Program-made: the position numbers and the translations under genes
In this document: piece by piece, positions 9,837-19,500 of the stretch
Position numbering within the stretch: position 1 is the first letter of the stretch
Layout of the letters: each line of letters opens with the position of its first letter
The notes under the pieces: generated by a model
Told to the model about the DNA's origin: nothing
What the model saw: only the letters and a program-made list of their open reading frames with translations
Databases searched by the model: none
Origin: Prevotellaceae bacterium
Lineage (GTDB): Bacteria; Bacteroidota; Bacteroidia; Bacteroidales; Paludibacteraceae
Reading direction: 5' to 3'
Length of the DNA: 39,825 nucleotides
NCBI GenBank assembly: GCA_031270065.1
Contig: JAISYF010000005.1
Coordinates: 1-39,825, forward strand

Positions 9837-10799
9837 ATGGCTCGCGAAGAAAAATATCATTTTAATAAGGAAACACTGTCGTTTGAACGTATTGAAACTA
9901 CCTTTGTACATATTATAAAAGTAGTTGGCATTCAACTGATTACAAGTATCATTATCGGTGTTTTGCTTTTTTTTGTAATCTCTTGGCTGTTCCCTACTCC
10001 GCTCGAAAAAAGCCTGCGTAAAGACAATGAAATACTGAAAAACAATTACGAAATGCTTGACAAAAGGATTGGCGAAATGGGCAAAATCCTTGACGGATTA
10101 GAACACCGCGACAACAATCTTTACCGCGTAATTTTCCAGGCAGAGCCAATTGAAAACGAGGCAAGGCATTTGCATAACAGCCTCTACGAAAATATTGACA
10201 AAATGAGCAATACCCAACTGCTCAACACCGCGATAAACAAAACTAATGATTTGGCAAAACAGATTTATATTCAATCAAAATCCTACGACGAACTTTTTAA
10301 TTTATCGAAAAAACAGGAGGAGCGGTTACTTTGCATTCCCGCCATTCAACCTGTGCTGAACAAAGATTTGAGCCGCGTTGCCTCTGGTTTTGGTTACAGA
10401 AACGACCCTATTTACCACACGACCCGTTTCCACGAGGGAATGGATTTTACCGCGCCCACAGGAACAGACATCTACGCCACAGGCTACGGCACAGTGTCGT
10501 TTGCAGGCTGGTTGCAGGGCTACGGCAACTGTGTAAAAATCAATCACGGATTTAATTATGAAACTTTGTATGCTCATCAAAGCAAAATTCTTGTACGCGA
10601 GGGGCAAAAGGTTAAGCGGGGAGAAATAATCGGGCTTGTGGGCAGTACAGGCAAATCTACCGCTCCGCATCTGCACTACGAAGTACATTTTAAAGGCGTG
10701 GTGCAAAATCCTGCAAACTACTATTTTGTGGATTTACCGCCTGCCGATTATGACAAAATGATAGAACTTTCGCAAAATTCTGGACACGTTTTAGACTAA
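9837..10799 (+). CDS. Membrane-anchored M23 (LytM-type) metallopeptidase
   Basis: A 320-residue peptidoglycan hydrolase or hydrolase-like regulator. The ATG at 9837 is preferred to an in-frame TTG eight codons earlier. A cytoplasmic N-terminus (MAREEKYHFNKE) precedes one membrane segment at about residues 26-50 and a coiled-coil region to about 165. The C-terminal M23 domain has His199 and Asp203 in HEGMD, His247 in LYAHQS, and His280 in the APHLHYEV motif. All zinc ligands are present, so it should be active as an endopeptidase on cross-links. Similar membrane-anchored M23 proteins are common in Bacteroidales; cutting specificity cannot be read from sequence. It converges on the glucan locus, with a bidirectional terminator between. 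Confidence 0.9.
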   Translation: MAREEKYHFNKETLSFERIETTFVHIIKVVGIQLITSIIIGVLLFFVISWLFPTPLEKSLRKDNEILKNNYEMLDKRIGEMGKILDGLEHRDNNLYRVIFQAEPIENEARHLHNSLYENIDKMSNTQLLNTAINKTNDLAKQIYIQSKSYDELFNLSKKQEERLLCIPAIQPVLNKDLSRVASGFGYRNDPIYHTTRFHEGMDFTAPTGTDIYATGYGTVSFAGWLQGYGNCVKINHGFNYETLYAHQSKILVREGQKVKRGEIIGLVGSTGKSTAPHLHYEVHFKGVVQNPANYYFVDLPPADYDKMIELSQNSGHVLD

Positions 10800-10807
10800 A
10801 AAAAAAA

Positions 10808-10897
10808 ATCAATTTGAAAATTTGAGGATTTGAAAATTTGAAAATCAAAATTCAATCCTCAAATTTTCAAATATTCAAATATTCAAATTTTCAAATT
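10808..10897. repeat. AT-rich octamer array between convergent genes
   Basis: AATTTGAAAA/AATTTGAGG units on the left half are mirrored by CAAATTTT/CAAATCCT/CAAATATT units on the right, so the array can fold on itself. It lies just after the M23 stop codon. It belongs to the same family as the arrays at 5017, 23579, 30951, 31301 and 39094. Confidence 0.7.
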
Positions 10898-10991
10898 ACA
10901 TTTTTGCCCAGACTTTCCTCTGTAAAAAAACTTTTTTTCATTTCATGCGCTTGGAAAACCGATGTTTTTCATCTAATTTTCCTCTGTAAAA

Positions 10992-11035
10992 AAAAACTAA
11001 AAGTTAAGACATATTTGCCAAAACTTTTAGTTTTT
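10992..11035. terminator. Bidirectional intrinsic terminator
   Basis: A perfect 14-bp stem (10992-11005 with 11022-11035) around a 16-base loop. The left arm is A-rich and the right arm ends in TTTTT, so a T-tract follows the stem on either strand. It would stop both the M23 gene (plus) and the glucan-utilization operon (minus, ends 11053). Confidence 0.75.
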
Positions 11036-11052
11036 AACTGTTAACTATGAGT

Positions 11053-12588
11053 TTATTTTTTAGTAAATTGCAGCCAGTTAATATGCAATCTGCCTGATTT
11101 AAGCCTTAAACGGAGAGTGAGATGTCCCGATGCAAGATTGTTCAATGTGATTTTTTCTGTTTTCCAGATATTAAAATCGCCTGTTTTTTGCAGCAGGTAA
11201 TCGACAGGATTTGCGCCGTCAATAGTTATTTCCACCCCCGAATCATTAAAATTTGCATACCTTACAGCAAGGTCATAATTGCCTGCCTCTGCCACATTAA
11301 TTTGATATTCAATCCAGCGATTTGGCAAAAAATCTGAGATTTCCAAATTGCCGTTAACATCTGTTGTAGGCAGATAGTGAAAGTTATTGATTTCACCTGT
11401 ACGACCATTATCAACATATTCATTTACACTGCATTTTGTAAAATGTTCAGCCTCAATTTTTTCGCCTGCGTTTGCCCAAATCGTTTTATCCTGTGATGAC
11501 GCACCTATATAAACCTTACCGAGAGGCAAAAGTTCCGAACCTGAAAATTTCAAAAGTTTATTCCATGGTTTTACATTATCGCCTTCGTTGCCACGAGGTA
11601 TAAACCACGCATAACGTTCCATCATCGGTTCTGCTTCCAAAAAGTTAAGTATTTCGGACATATAAACCATTTGCCCGCTAACACCACCGTTGAAGCCATC
11701 CCAAGCACAAAATTCAGTAAGCCAAATTGGTTTATTATATTTTCTAAATTTATTTATATAACCAATAACGGATCCAGAACTCGGCATATAGCAGTGAATA
11801 GCAATAGCATCTACGCTTGAAAGAGGCACAAGTTGAAAAAATTCGTCAAGCCACCTTTCAGGGTCGCTATAACCAGACAGAGTACCGTAATTCATCGCAG
11901 GCGATACAAGTTTCATATCAAGTTCGTCTGCCAAAGTCATAAGTTGCCGCCATTTTGGAGCGCACTGAGCGGGGGTCATATTTGCCTGGTCTGTAAGATT
12001 AGGCTCGTTGAAACCAAGAATATACTCCAATTCTGGGTGGCGTTGTTTGTAGGCACGGACACGGTCTGAACCGCCTGCATCTACACCGTTCCAAAACATT
12101 GGGACAAACATTACATCGTTTTCGGCTATAACAGCCTCTAAATTGGAACTTATACTATTGCCCCAAGTGTAGAACCACGAAACGCCCTGTCCGAGCACTG
12201 GTACATCACTGGGATTTGAAAAAGAGAAACCTACTCCGCGTTTTACGCTTTTGGGTTGCTCTGCCACAACAGGCGGCGCGGTAACTGTAACTCGGCAAAC
12301 AGCAGAGTCTTTGCCTACTTTTGCAATTACATTACAAATGCCGATTGAACGTCCTGTTACTCTGTCCAAGAACACCGTTGCAATAGCATCATCGGAGGAG
12401 ATATACTGCAAAGTACCTTCTGTCCCATCGCTAACAGTCGCCTTCAACTGAAAACTTTCATCAACAGAAATTGAATATTCTGTGTAATTTAAAGTAACGC
12501 TACCTTTGGGGGAATTGACCTCTCCCTGTTTGCAGCCGTAAGTTGCCAACATTAACATTGACAAAAAGAGAAACATTGTATTTTTCAT
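11053..12588 (-). CDS. GH128-like endo-beta-1,3-glucanase lipoprotein with Ig-like domain and CBM6
   Basis: A 511-residue surface or periplasmic lipoprotein (lipobox ending at Cys19, ATYGC). Residues about 28-105 are a bacterial Ig-like (Big_2) domain. Residues about 115-365 are a glycosyl-hydrolase catalytic core of the GH128 type: the probable acid/base Glu195 in LGFNEPNLTD, LVSPAMNYG, AIAIHCYMPS, and the probable nucleophile Glu292 in PIWLTEFCAWDGF. Residues about 385-511 look like a family 6 carbohydrate-binding module (IEAEHF at the start, then WIEYQINVAEAGNYDLAVRY and LHINWLQF). GH128 enzymes act on beta-1,3-glucan. It is the last gene of the locus, 35 bases after GH16. Confidence 0.85.
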   Translation of the reverse strand: MKNTMFLFLSMLMLATYGCKQGEVNSPKGSVTLNYTEYSISVDESFQLKATVSDGTEGTLQYISSDDAIATVFLDRVTGRSIGICNVIAKVGKDSAVCRVTVTAPPVVAEQPKSVKRGVGFSFSNPSDVPVLGQGVSWFYTWGNSISSNLEAVIAENDVMFVPMFWNGVDAGGSDRVRAYKQRHPELEYILGFNEPNLTDQANMTPAQCAPKWRQLMTLADELDMKLVSPAMNYGTLSGYSDPERWLDEFFQLVPLSSVDAIAIHCYMPSSGSVIGYINKFRKYNKPIWLTEFCAWDGFNGGVSGQMVYMSEILNFLEAEPMMERYAWFIPRGNEGDNVKPWNKLLKFSGSELLPLGKVYIGASSQDKTIWANAGEKIEAEHFTKCSVNEYVDNGRTGEINNFHYLPTTDVNGNLEISDFLPNRWIEYQINVAEAGNYDLAVRYANFNDSGVEITIDGANPVDYLLQKTGDFNIWKTEKITLNNLASGHLTLRLRLKSGRLHINWLQFTKK

Positions 12589-12623
12589 ATTTTTTAAAAA
12601 TTAGAAATTAGCAGTTAAAATAT

Positions 12624-13664
12624 TTATTGTCTTTGCCAAACTTTTACATAATCAACTTTCATTACAACTGGTTGGGCAAAAATATTGTCGTTTATTGTTC
12701 CACCCATTGTGCCTCCTATTGCGAGGTTTAAAATAATAAAATTTTCATCAACAAAGGGCCAGTAAGAATGGTCGCTTTGATTGTGTCCTTCCCATATTTC
12801 TGTGGTTTGCACCCCATCTACAAAAAACTTTATGCAGTCGTCCCCAGAGGCATATTTTTCTTCCCATTCAATTCCGTAGGTATGAAAATTGCCCTCTATG
12901 CCTGCTTTTTCGTTTTGGGAATACCAATTTGTACCGTTCTGTCCATTTTTTCTTTGTGTATGAACAGCGTGAGAAACCATTGTTGGGCGCGAGCCTATAT
13001 GCTCCATAATATCTATTTCGCCGCACGATGGCCAGCCGCCGACAGTGCCGAGTGTCCAAAATGCAGGCCATGTTCCCTGTCCTTGTGGCAGCGAAATACG
13101 AGCCTCAAATTTGCCATATTTGAACTGTTTTTTACCTTTGGAGTTGATTCTGCCAGAGGTATATGCTTTTCCGTTGTAGATTTCTTTTAAACACTCTATC
13201 ACAAGGTTGCCGTCTTCAACTCTAAGGTTGCGGGGAAAATTAGTATAATACTGCTTTTCTTGATTTCCGCCGCCATTGCCATTAACTTCAATAGTCCAAT
13301 TATCTGTATTGAGAGAATTGCCGTCAAAATTTTCTTCCCAAACAAGCACATAATCTTTACGGGACACTGTAACTTTGCAAACGGCAGAGTCTTTGCCTAT
13401 TTTTGCAATAATATTTGTCTGCCCAACGCTTGTGGCGGTTACACTGCCGTAGAAGACTGTGGCAACGCTGTTGTTTTCTGAACGCCATACAACAGCCTCT
13501 GTTGCGGGCGGATTTGACGTTGCTTTGAGCAAATGAATATCCCCCACGCCCATAACCACTTCGGTATCATTCAACGACACTGCACCTGTTGGGTTGTTGT
13601 TTGGATTGTTGCAGGCAAAAAACGCCGCTGCGAATAATAAAATTACTGATTTTTTCATTTTCAT
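12624..13664 (-). CDS. GH16 beta-glucanase (laminarinase-like) lipoprotein with Ig-like domain
   Basis: A 346-residue lipoprotein (lipobox ending at Cys18, AFFAC) with a Big_2-type Ig domain at about 28-102 and a GH16 beta-jelly-roll catalytic domain at about 105-346. The GH16 signature is complete: GEIDIMEH with nucleophile Glu216, Asp218 and acid/base Glu221, plus GTWPAFWTLG and ASGDDCIKFFVDG. The extra Met in the active-site motif (ExDxxE) is the arrangement typical of laminarinases and related beta-1,3-glucanases. The protein probably cuts beta-1,3-glucan internally at the cell surface. Its Ig-like domain is nearly the same as that of the GH128 protein. A second in-frame ATG two codons in is equally possible as start. 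Confidence 0.9.
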   Translation of the reverse strand: MKMKKSVILLFAAAFFACNNPNNNPTGAVSLNDTEVVMGVGDIHLLKATSNPPATEAVVWRSENNSVATVFYGSVTATSVGQTNIIAKIGKDSAVCKVTVSRKDYVLVWEENFDGNSLNTDNWTIEVNGNGGGNQEKQYYTNFPRNLRVEDGNLVIECLKEIYNGKAYTSGRINSKGKKQFKYGKFEARISLPQGQGTWPAFWTLGTVGGWPSCGEIDIMEHIGSRPTMVSHAVHTQRKNGQNGTNWYSQNEKAGIEGNFHTYGIEWEEKYASGDDCIKFFVDGVQTTEIWEGHNQSDHSYWPFVDENFIILNLAIGGTMGGTINDNIFAQPVVMKVDYVKVWQRQ

Positions 13665-13764
13665 ATTTTTTTTCTTAATAAACCCCTGAAGCCCTGCGCT
13701 ACATTTTGTTTCGTGCCGCCTGTTTTTTTTCGAAAGAGAGAGGGTTTTGCATTATTTTATTAGT

Positions 13765-13794
13765 TACGGGGCAGACGACCAAGCCCACCCCGTA
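13765..13794 (-). other. Short GC-rich stem-loop inside the glucan operon
   Basis: A 7-bp stem (TACGGGG with CCCCGTA) in the 148-base gap between the surface lipoprotein gene and GH16. No U-tract follows on the minus strand. It could be an mRNA-processing or stabilising element that sets different levels of binding proteins and enzymes; this is inference. Confidence 0.4.
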
Positions 13795-13812
13795 TAAAAA
13801 TTGACACCTTAA

Positions 13813-14841
13813 TTATTTTTTGTAAATAAATACTGCATCATACTCAACAGTTGTGCCTTCTGGGTTGTTTTCTCCAAGAGTAAGGAATGCAAAAATGTTT
13901 TGACCTACAGGTGCTGCTTCTGTAGAAACAAAATCTCCTCTGAAAATCCAACCTTGGTTAATAAATACCGACATTGGAATATCGTAGTGATACCACTCGT
14001 TGTTTGCAATAAAGCCTGGGTCGTAGCAAGTGCCGCCACCATCAACTGCACCTTGTCCAAGAGCAACTTTTGGAGCAGGATCTGCGCCATAAGGAAGTTG
14101 GAAAATGGTGTTTCTGCCTGCTTGTCCCGATTGGTAAGCAATGTGCAAATAGTAGCCTTCTCCATTAGCATCAGAGATAGTTTTAAGAGAATTAACCAAA
14201 GCGGCATCGTAGCAGCAGTATGCGCCGCCAGCCCAGCCGAGCAGTTTTTCAAACTTCATCCAGCCTTCTGATACGCCGTAAGAATTTATTCCAGAAGTTG
14301 CTACAGCTCCATAGGTGCTCTCCCAAATCCAAAGACGCATTGCATTGGGGTCAGTACCTTCTTCTCCGTTAGGTGTAAAATCTGCAACAATTTTGTCTTG
14401 GATTTTAGCCTTAGGACTTGTGCTCATATAAATTACATAGTAATTTGAGCCTTCCAAAGATTCGTGTTCAACGGGTACAACAGGTTCCGTTACTGTTACG
14501 TTAATAAATACAGGTTCAAGAGTACCGTAAGAAACGGCTATTCTTGTCTGTCCCTCTGCAACACCTGTGATTTTGCCTTTCACAACTACTGCCGTAGATG
14601 GAGTTTCCGACTGCCAAACGATGTCGGCTTCTTTGCCGTTGCTTGGTTCGAGTTTGGCTGTTACGGTAACGTCTTTACCTACCTCAACCTGTACACTGTT
14701 TACAGAAAGAACAATAGCAGTTGGCACTGCATTTGGATCGTCGCAATTGTCTCCTTCACAACCTTGTTTGCAAGATGTAAAAGAGAAACTTGTTACTAAT
14801 GCCGCTGCAAGAGCGACTGAAAAAAAATTTTTTGTTTTCAT
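13813..14841 (-). CDS. Surface lipoprotein with Ig-like domain, probable glycan-binding protein (SGBP-like)
   Basis: A 342-residue lipoprotein (lipobox ending near Cys24, FTSC). Residues about 38-118 form a Big_2-type Ig domain (TAIVLSVNSVQVEVGKDVTV). The rest (about 130-342) has no recognised catalytic motif and is rich in Trp, Tyr and Gly in a pattern that suggests a beta-sandwich binding domain. Its place directly after susD is where most polysaccharide loci encode the second surface glycan-binding protein. By analogy it would hold beta-glucan at the surface for the SusCD transporter. Function is inferred from position. Confidence 0.7.
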   Translation of the reverse strand: MKTKNFFSVALAAALVTSFSFTSCKQGCEGDNCDDPNAVPTAIVLSVNSVQVEVGKDVTVTAKLEPSNGKEADIVWQSETPSTAVVVKGKITGVAEGQTRIAVSYGTLEPVFINVTVTEPVVPVEHESLEGSNYYVIYMSTSPKAKIQDKIVADFTPNGEEGTDPNAMRLWIWESTYGAVATSGINSYGVSEGWMKFEKLLGWAGGAYCCYDAALVNSLKTISDANGEGYYLHIAYQSGQAGRNTIFQLPYGADPAPKVALGQGAVDGGGTCYDPGFIANNEWYHYDIPMSVFINQGWIFRGDFVSTEAAPVGQNIFAFLTLGENNPEGTTVEYDAVFIYKK

Positions 14842-14895
14842 TTGTTTGTTTGTTTTTTAAGGTTAGTATTAATGAAAATTTAAAAAATGCTTTGT

Positions 14896-14942
14896 TAATT
14901 ATTAATTATTAATTATTAATTATTAATTATAAATTATTAATT
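14896..14942. repeat. 7-bp AT tandem repeat
   Basis: About six tandem copies of TTAATTA, one imperfect, between the surface lipoprotein gene and the susD stop codon. This is a simple repeat prone to length change; no other signal is visible. Confidence 0.7.
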
Positions 14943-14946
14943 GAAT

Positions 14947-16491
14947 TTAGTATCCCGGATTTTGTTCTGTCCATTTGTTTCTGTCCATTTCATATACGGG
15001 TATTGGCAATAATTCGTGCTTTCTTGCCTGAAATACGCTCATTTCTGCTTGTACTTCGGGTGATTCTGATTCACGGTAAGCGTCCATTGTTTCTTTTGCT
15101 GTTCCCCAGCGCAGCAGGTCAAACCAACGGTGTCCTTCCATTGCAAGTTCGCAGCGGCGTTCGTGTCGTATTGCAGTTTTGAGGTCTGTAATGCCATAGT
15201 TTGGAAATTGGGGGAGCATTGTTGTGGGGTCAGAGGTCATAGCCCTTGCTCTTGCACGAACTTCTTCCAACGCCCATTCTGCCTCCGAGGTATTGCCTGT
15301 TTCTACGCAAGCCTCAGCATACATAAGCAGTACATCTGCATAACGTATCTGCTTGATATTTAGCGGACAGCGCGATTGGTGGGCAAGTTTTGTAAAAGTA
15401 CCGTCAGGGTTAATCCACATTGTTTTTCTATTCAAATAGGCATTGCCGAGATAGACCTCAGAAGGACTTGGACTAACGCCTGCGGGCAGTTGCCAGATAG
15501 AAAAATCTCTGCGCGGGTCGCCGTTTTCAAACTCGTCATAAAGGTTTTGTGTCGGGTGGTTGAAACCCCAGCCGTTGCCATATTCTGGATTACGCGAGCG
15601 GGTAAGAATACCTGTAAAATTGCCAGACGATTTTCCCCAACCATAGTCGCCGAAACCTTCGTAGTTGTATTGAATTTCAAAAATTGACTCTGCGCCATTT
15701 TCGCCGTCAAGCATAAATTGAGATTCGTAATCTGCAACAAGAGTATATTCGCGAGAATCAATTACTCTTTTTCCATAAATTTCTGCATTTGGATAGTCGT
15801 GCAGATTAAGATAGGACTTCAAAAGCATTGCTTGCGCTACGCCTTGTGTTGCTCTGCCCAAATCTTCGGGCGCGTATTCGCTTTTCTTTGGCAACCACTC
15901 TTCTGCTTTTTTAAAGTCAGAAACCACAAATTCCCAAAGATCAGCCACGTTTGCTCTCGGTTGTATCCACTGTTCCGAATTTTCGACAACAAAATCCACT
16001 TTTGGCACTTTGCCGAAAATTCTTACAAGTCGAAAATAGTAGAAACCTCTAAGAAAATGAATTTCGCCTTTGAGCCTTGTGCGCATAGCATCTGTAAGCA
16101 CACCGTCAGCAGGTATATCGTCCACAACTCTAAGTGCAAGGTTACAACGTTGAATACCAAGATATTGCGCTTTGTAGTACGACCAGATAAAGTTGTTGTC
16201 GGAATTGATTTTAAAGTTATCAAGTTCGTAATACTGTCCGCCGTCTGCTATACTGCCACCGCCTTTTAGCGCGTCATCAGACATAATATCGCCTATATAC
16301 CACTCTGGATAGTAAGTGTCGTTTTGCTCATACATAAGCGGGGAATAACAACCTGTTGTCATAGCAACAGCGTCTTCGCCTACTACAAAAGCATCTTCGA
16401 GGGTTTTGGTTGTTGGCGGAAATTCCCTCAACCAATCGTTGCAAGCGGTTAATAAGCAAGCCGCCGTTAATATATAAATATATTTTTTCAT
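14947..16491 (-). CDS. susD: SusD/RagB family surface glycan-binding lipoprotein
   Basis: A 514-residue outer-membrane lipoprotein (lipobox ending at Cys17, LLTAC) that forms the lid of a SusCD transporter and binds the oligosaccharide. Family features are the N-terminal CNDWLREFPPTTKTLEDAF, helical TPR-like parts (LKGEIHFLRGFYYFRLVRIFG), the RYADVLLMYAEACVETGNTS block, the RRCELAMEGHRWFDLLRWG block and the C-terminal HELLPIPVYEMDRN. Length is normal. It begins 28 bases after susC ends, so they are one operon. Specificity for beta-1,3-glucan is inferred from the GH16 and GH128 genes downstream. Confidence 0.95.
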   Translation of the reverse strand: MKKYIYILTAACLLTACNDWLREFPPTTKTLEDAFVVGEDAVAMTTGCYSPLMYEQNDTYYPEWYIGDIMSDDALKGGGSIADGGQYYELDNFKINSDNNFIWSYYKAQYLGIQRCNLALRVVDDIPADGVLTDAMRTRLKGEIHFLRGFYYFRLVRIFGKVPKVDFVVENSEQWIQPRANVADLWEFVVSDFKKAEEWLPKKSEYAPEDLGRATQGVAQAMLLKSYLNLHDYPNAEIYGKRVIDSREYTLVADYESQFMLDGENGAESIFEIQYNYEGFGDYGWGKSSGNFTGILTRSRNPEYGNGWGFNHPTQNLYDEFENGDPRRDFSIWQLPAGVSPSPSEVYLGNAYLNRKTMWINPDGTFTKLAHQSRCPLNIKQIRYADVLLMYAEACVETGNTSEAEWALEEVRARARAMTSDPTTMLPQFPNYGITDLKTAIRHERRCELAMEGHRWFDLLRWGTAKETMDAYRESESPEVQAEMSVFQARKHELLPIPVYEMDRNKWTEQNPGY

Positions 16492-16519
16492 ATTATTTTT
16501 ATTTTAAAAGATTAATAAT

Positions 16520-19500
16520 TTAAAAATCAAAATTCATACCGAAAGTGAAAGTTCTGCATTGTGGATAGTTACCATAATCTACACCGCCACCAACTTCTGG
16601 GTCAAAACCTGTATATTTTGTAATTGTAAACAGGTTTGTAGCCTGAACATAGAACCTTAGTCGGCTAATTTTCGCCTTACTGATAAGTTTTGTGGGCAAA
16701 CTGTAACCAAGTTGCAGATTTTTTAATCTCAAATACGAGCCGTCTTCAATAAATCTGGTTGAAACAGAACCATTTACAGAGTGGTACGGATTTGGAATTG
16801 AGCCATCTACGTTTGCATCTGGATTTGGGTCGGTAGAGCCTTTATAAAATTCCGCACGATATACGTCTGTCATTTGGCTACCAAGAGCAAAGTGTCTGCC
16901 TGTACCCTCTAATTGCAACCTTTGAGCGTTATAAATTTTATTTCCATAAACACCTTGGAAGAAGAGTTGCAAATCTATTCCTTTCCATTCAAAAGAGGCA
17001 TTGAAACCGTAGGTGAGTTTCGGAAAATTGTGTCCAATAAATGTACGGTCGTCTTCTGTAAATTTACCATCGCCGTCGAGGTCTGCATATTTGGCATCGC
17101 CTGCTACAAACTGGTTTGCCATATTGTGTTCTGAACCATCTACAACGCCATCTTTATTTGCATCTATGTCATCGAAACCATCAGAGTCAGCATCTACACC
17201 GCCCGCGTTGTAATAACCGGGAAATGCAGCCCAAGCCTCTTCGTTTGTTTTATAAACCCCTTCATACTCATAGCCAAACATAGAGCCAACAGGCAAGCCT
17301 GGTGCAGTCCAACGGAAAGATTCGATTATAGGATTACCTCCATTGAGTGCCTCAAATCTGTTTCTTACAATAGATAAATTGCCGTTCAAGATGTAGTTGA
17401 AATCGCCTTTTTTACCTCGATATTCCAATGTAAGTTCTATGCCTTTGTTTGAAATAAGACCAACATTATCTTGTGCGGCATACATTGAACCTACTATAGC
17501 TGTACCTTCTTTTGCCATAAGAGCATCTATTGTATTTCTTTGATAAAGTTCAACAGTACCCGTAAGAGTGTTTTTCAAGAATCCAAAATCTATACCAATG
17601 TTGTATTGTTCGTTGGTTTCCCAACTAATATTAGTATTTGCCCAAGAGATAACCGCGCCTCCACGAGTAATTATCTGGTCGGTAATAGTAAAATCATTAT
17701 AATTTACATCATATCTTGTTCCAAGAGGATAACTATAGAAACTGTAAGTGTCGAATCCAACTTCTGTTAATCCAATGCCGCCTACGCGAGCGTTACCTGT
17801 ACGTCCGTAACCAAAGCGAAGTTTGAGGTTGCTAACAGCCTTAACGTCTTTCATAAATTTTTCTTCGTTAATACGCCATCCCAAACTAAAAGATGGAAAA
17901 GTTCCCCAAGGGTGAAAATTAAATGCGCTTGAGCCGTCTGCACGGAAATTTACAGTAGCCATATACTTGTCTCCATAGGAATAGAAGGCTCTGCCGAGAT
18001 AAGAAATTTTTCTGGTTCTATCTACTCCGTCTGATTGCTTATTAAGAAATTGTGTTGCCTCAGTAACATACCAGTTGTTCGGTATCGGATTCAAAATATT
18101 CTGTCCAGATGTATTTACTCCGTCATAACGCCACTCGTTGATAGAATTACCCACCATAATAGAGAAATTGTGTTTGCCAATTTCGCGTGCATAGGTAATG
18201 GTATTTGTCAAATCAAGAGTACGGTATCTGCTCTGCGAGTGAGAAACACTGTTTGTTGGCACTACGTCTGCATTTGAAAATTCATAAGATTCCTGAAAAG
18301 AGCGGTCGTCGTTGTTTGATAAATCCATAGCCAAATCAGAACGCAATGTAAGCCCTTTTATAGGAGTGATTTCCAAAAATACATCACCTACCCAACGCTC
18401 TGAATATCCCATTGGGTGAGAATGTTCCAAAAGAACAAATGGATTGCGAATGTCCGACTTGTCGTTGATTGTAACAGCGGCAGGATTGCCCGAAATATCT
18501 TCTCCTTTGTTGTTGTAGGTGTCTTTTGGATAATGAGTTGGGTCCCAAGGAGCCATAGAAAGTGCACCATTAATAACAGACGCACCTCCACTTGCCTGAT
18601 TGTCACCCATAAACGCTCTTGAACGCGAATGTGTGAATGAAAAATTTTCTCCTATTTTCAACCATTTGCGAACTTGATACGAAGTATTTAAACGAATTGT
18701 AAAACGTTTGTAAAAAGAGCCGATAATTACGCCTGTCTGGTCAAAATAGTTTGCCGACATCACATAATTAAGTTTGTCTGTTGCACCATCAATACTAATA
18801 TTGTGGTTATGAGTAAGTGCATTTTTTACAAAAATTTCGTCTTGCCAATCTGTTTCCTGCGCCTCATAATCAAAATTAATAGGATAATATGAAGCGGGAG
18901 TCATACTATACACTTTTAACCATTGCGAAAATCCGTTGTTTTTAAAAAAATCTTTTTCAGTTTTTGGAACATCGTCCATCGAAAGCATAACTTTAAGGTA
19001 ATCTGCTTTGTTTAGCACATCAAGTTTGCGATATCGGTTTTGCAAACTTATAGAACTGTTGATAGAAATGTTCGACTTTCCTGTTTGTCCCTTTTTAGTT
19101 GTAATAACAATAACTCCGTTTGCACCGTCTGCACCATAGATAGCCTGAGAAGAGGCATCTTTTAAGATGTCGGTGGATTCGATGTCGTTGGGACTAAGGA
19201 ACGAGATGTCGCTTACTCTCATTCCATCAACAATGAAAATTGGGGCGGTACTTCCGTTGGCGGAACCAATACCGCGCACTTTAATATCCGCGCTTGCGCC
19301 AGGACGTCCAGAGTTGGCATTTACGGTAACGCCGGCAGCGCGACCTGACAAGGCTTGGTCAATGTTGGCAGCGGGAGTTTTTTTCAAATCTTCCGCCCGA
19401 ACAGACGAAATTGCACCTGTAATGTCTTTCCTTTTCATTGTGCCATAACCTACGGCTACAACTTCATCAAGCACAGTTTGATCGGGTTCGAGATTCACAT

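Noticed and set aside
10838-11044. A 68-codon plus-strand frame after the M23 gene
   Set aside because: It translates the octamer array and the terminator stem (SNFQIFKYSNFQ pattern).
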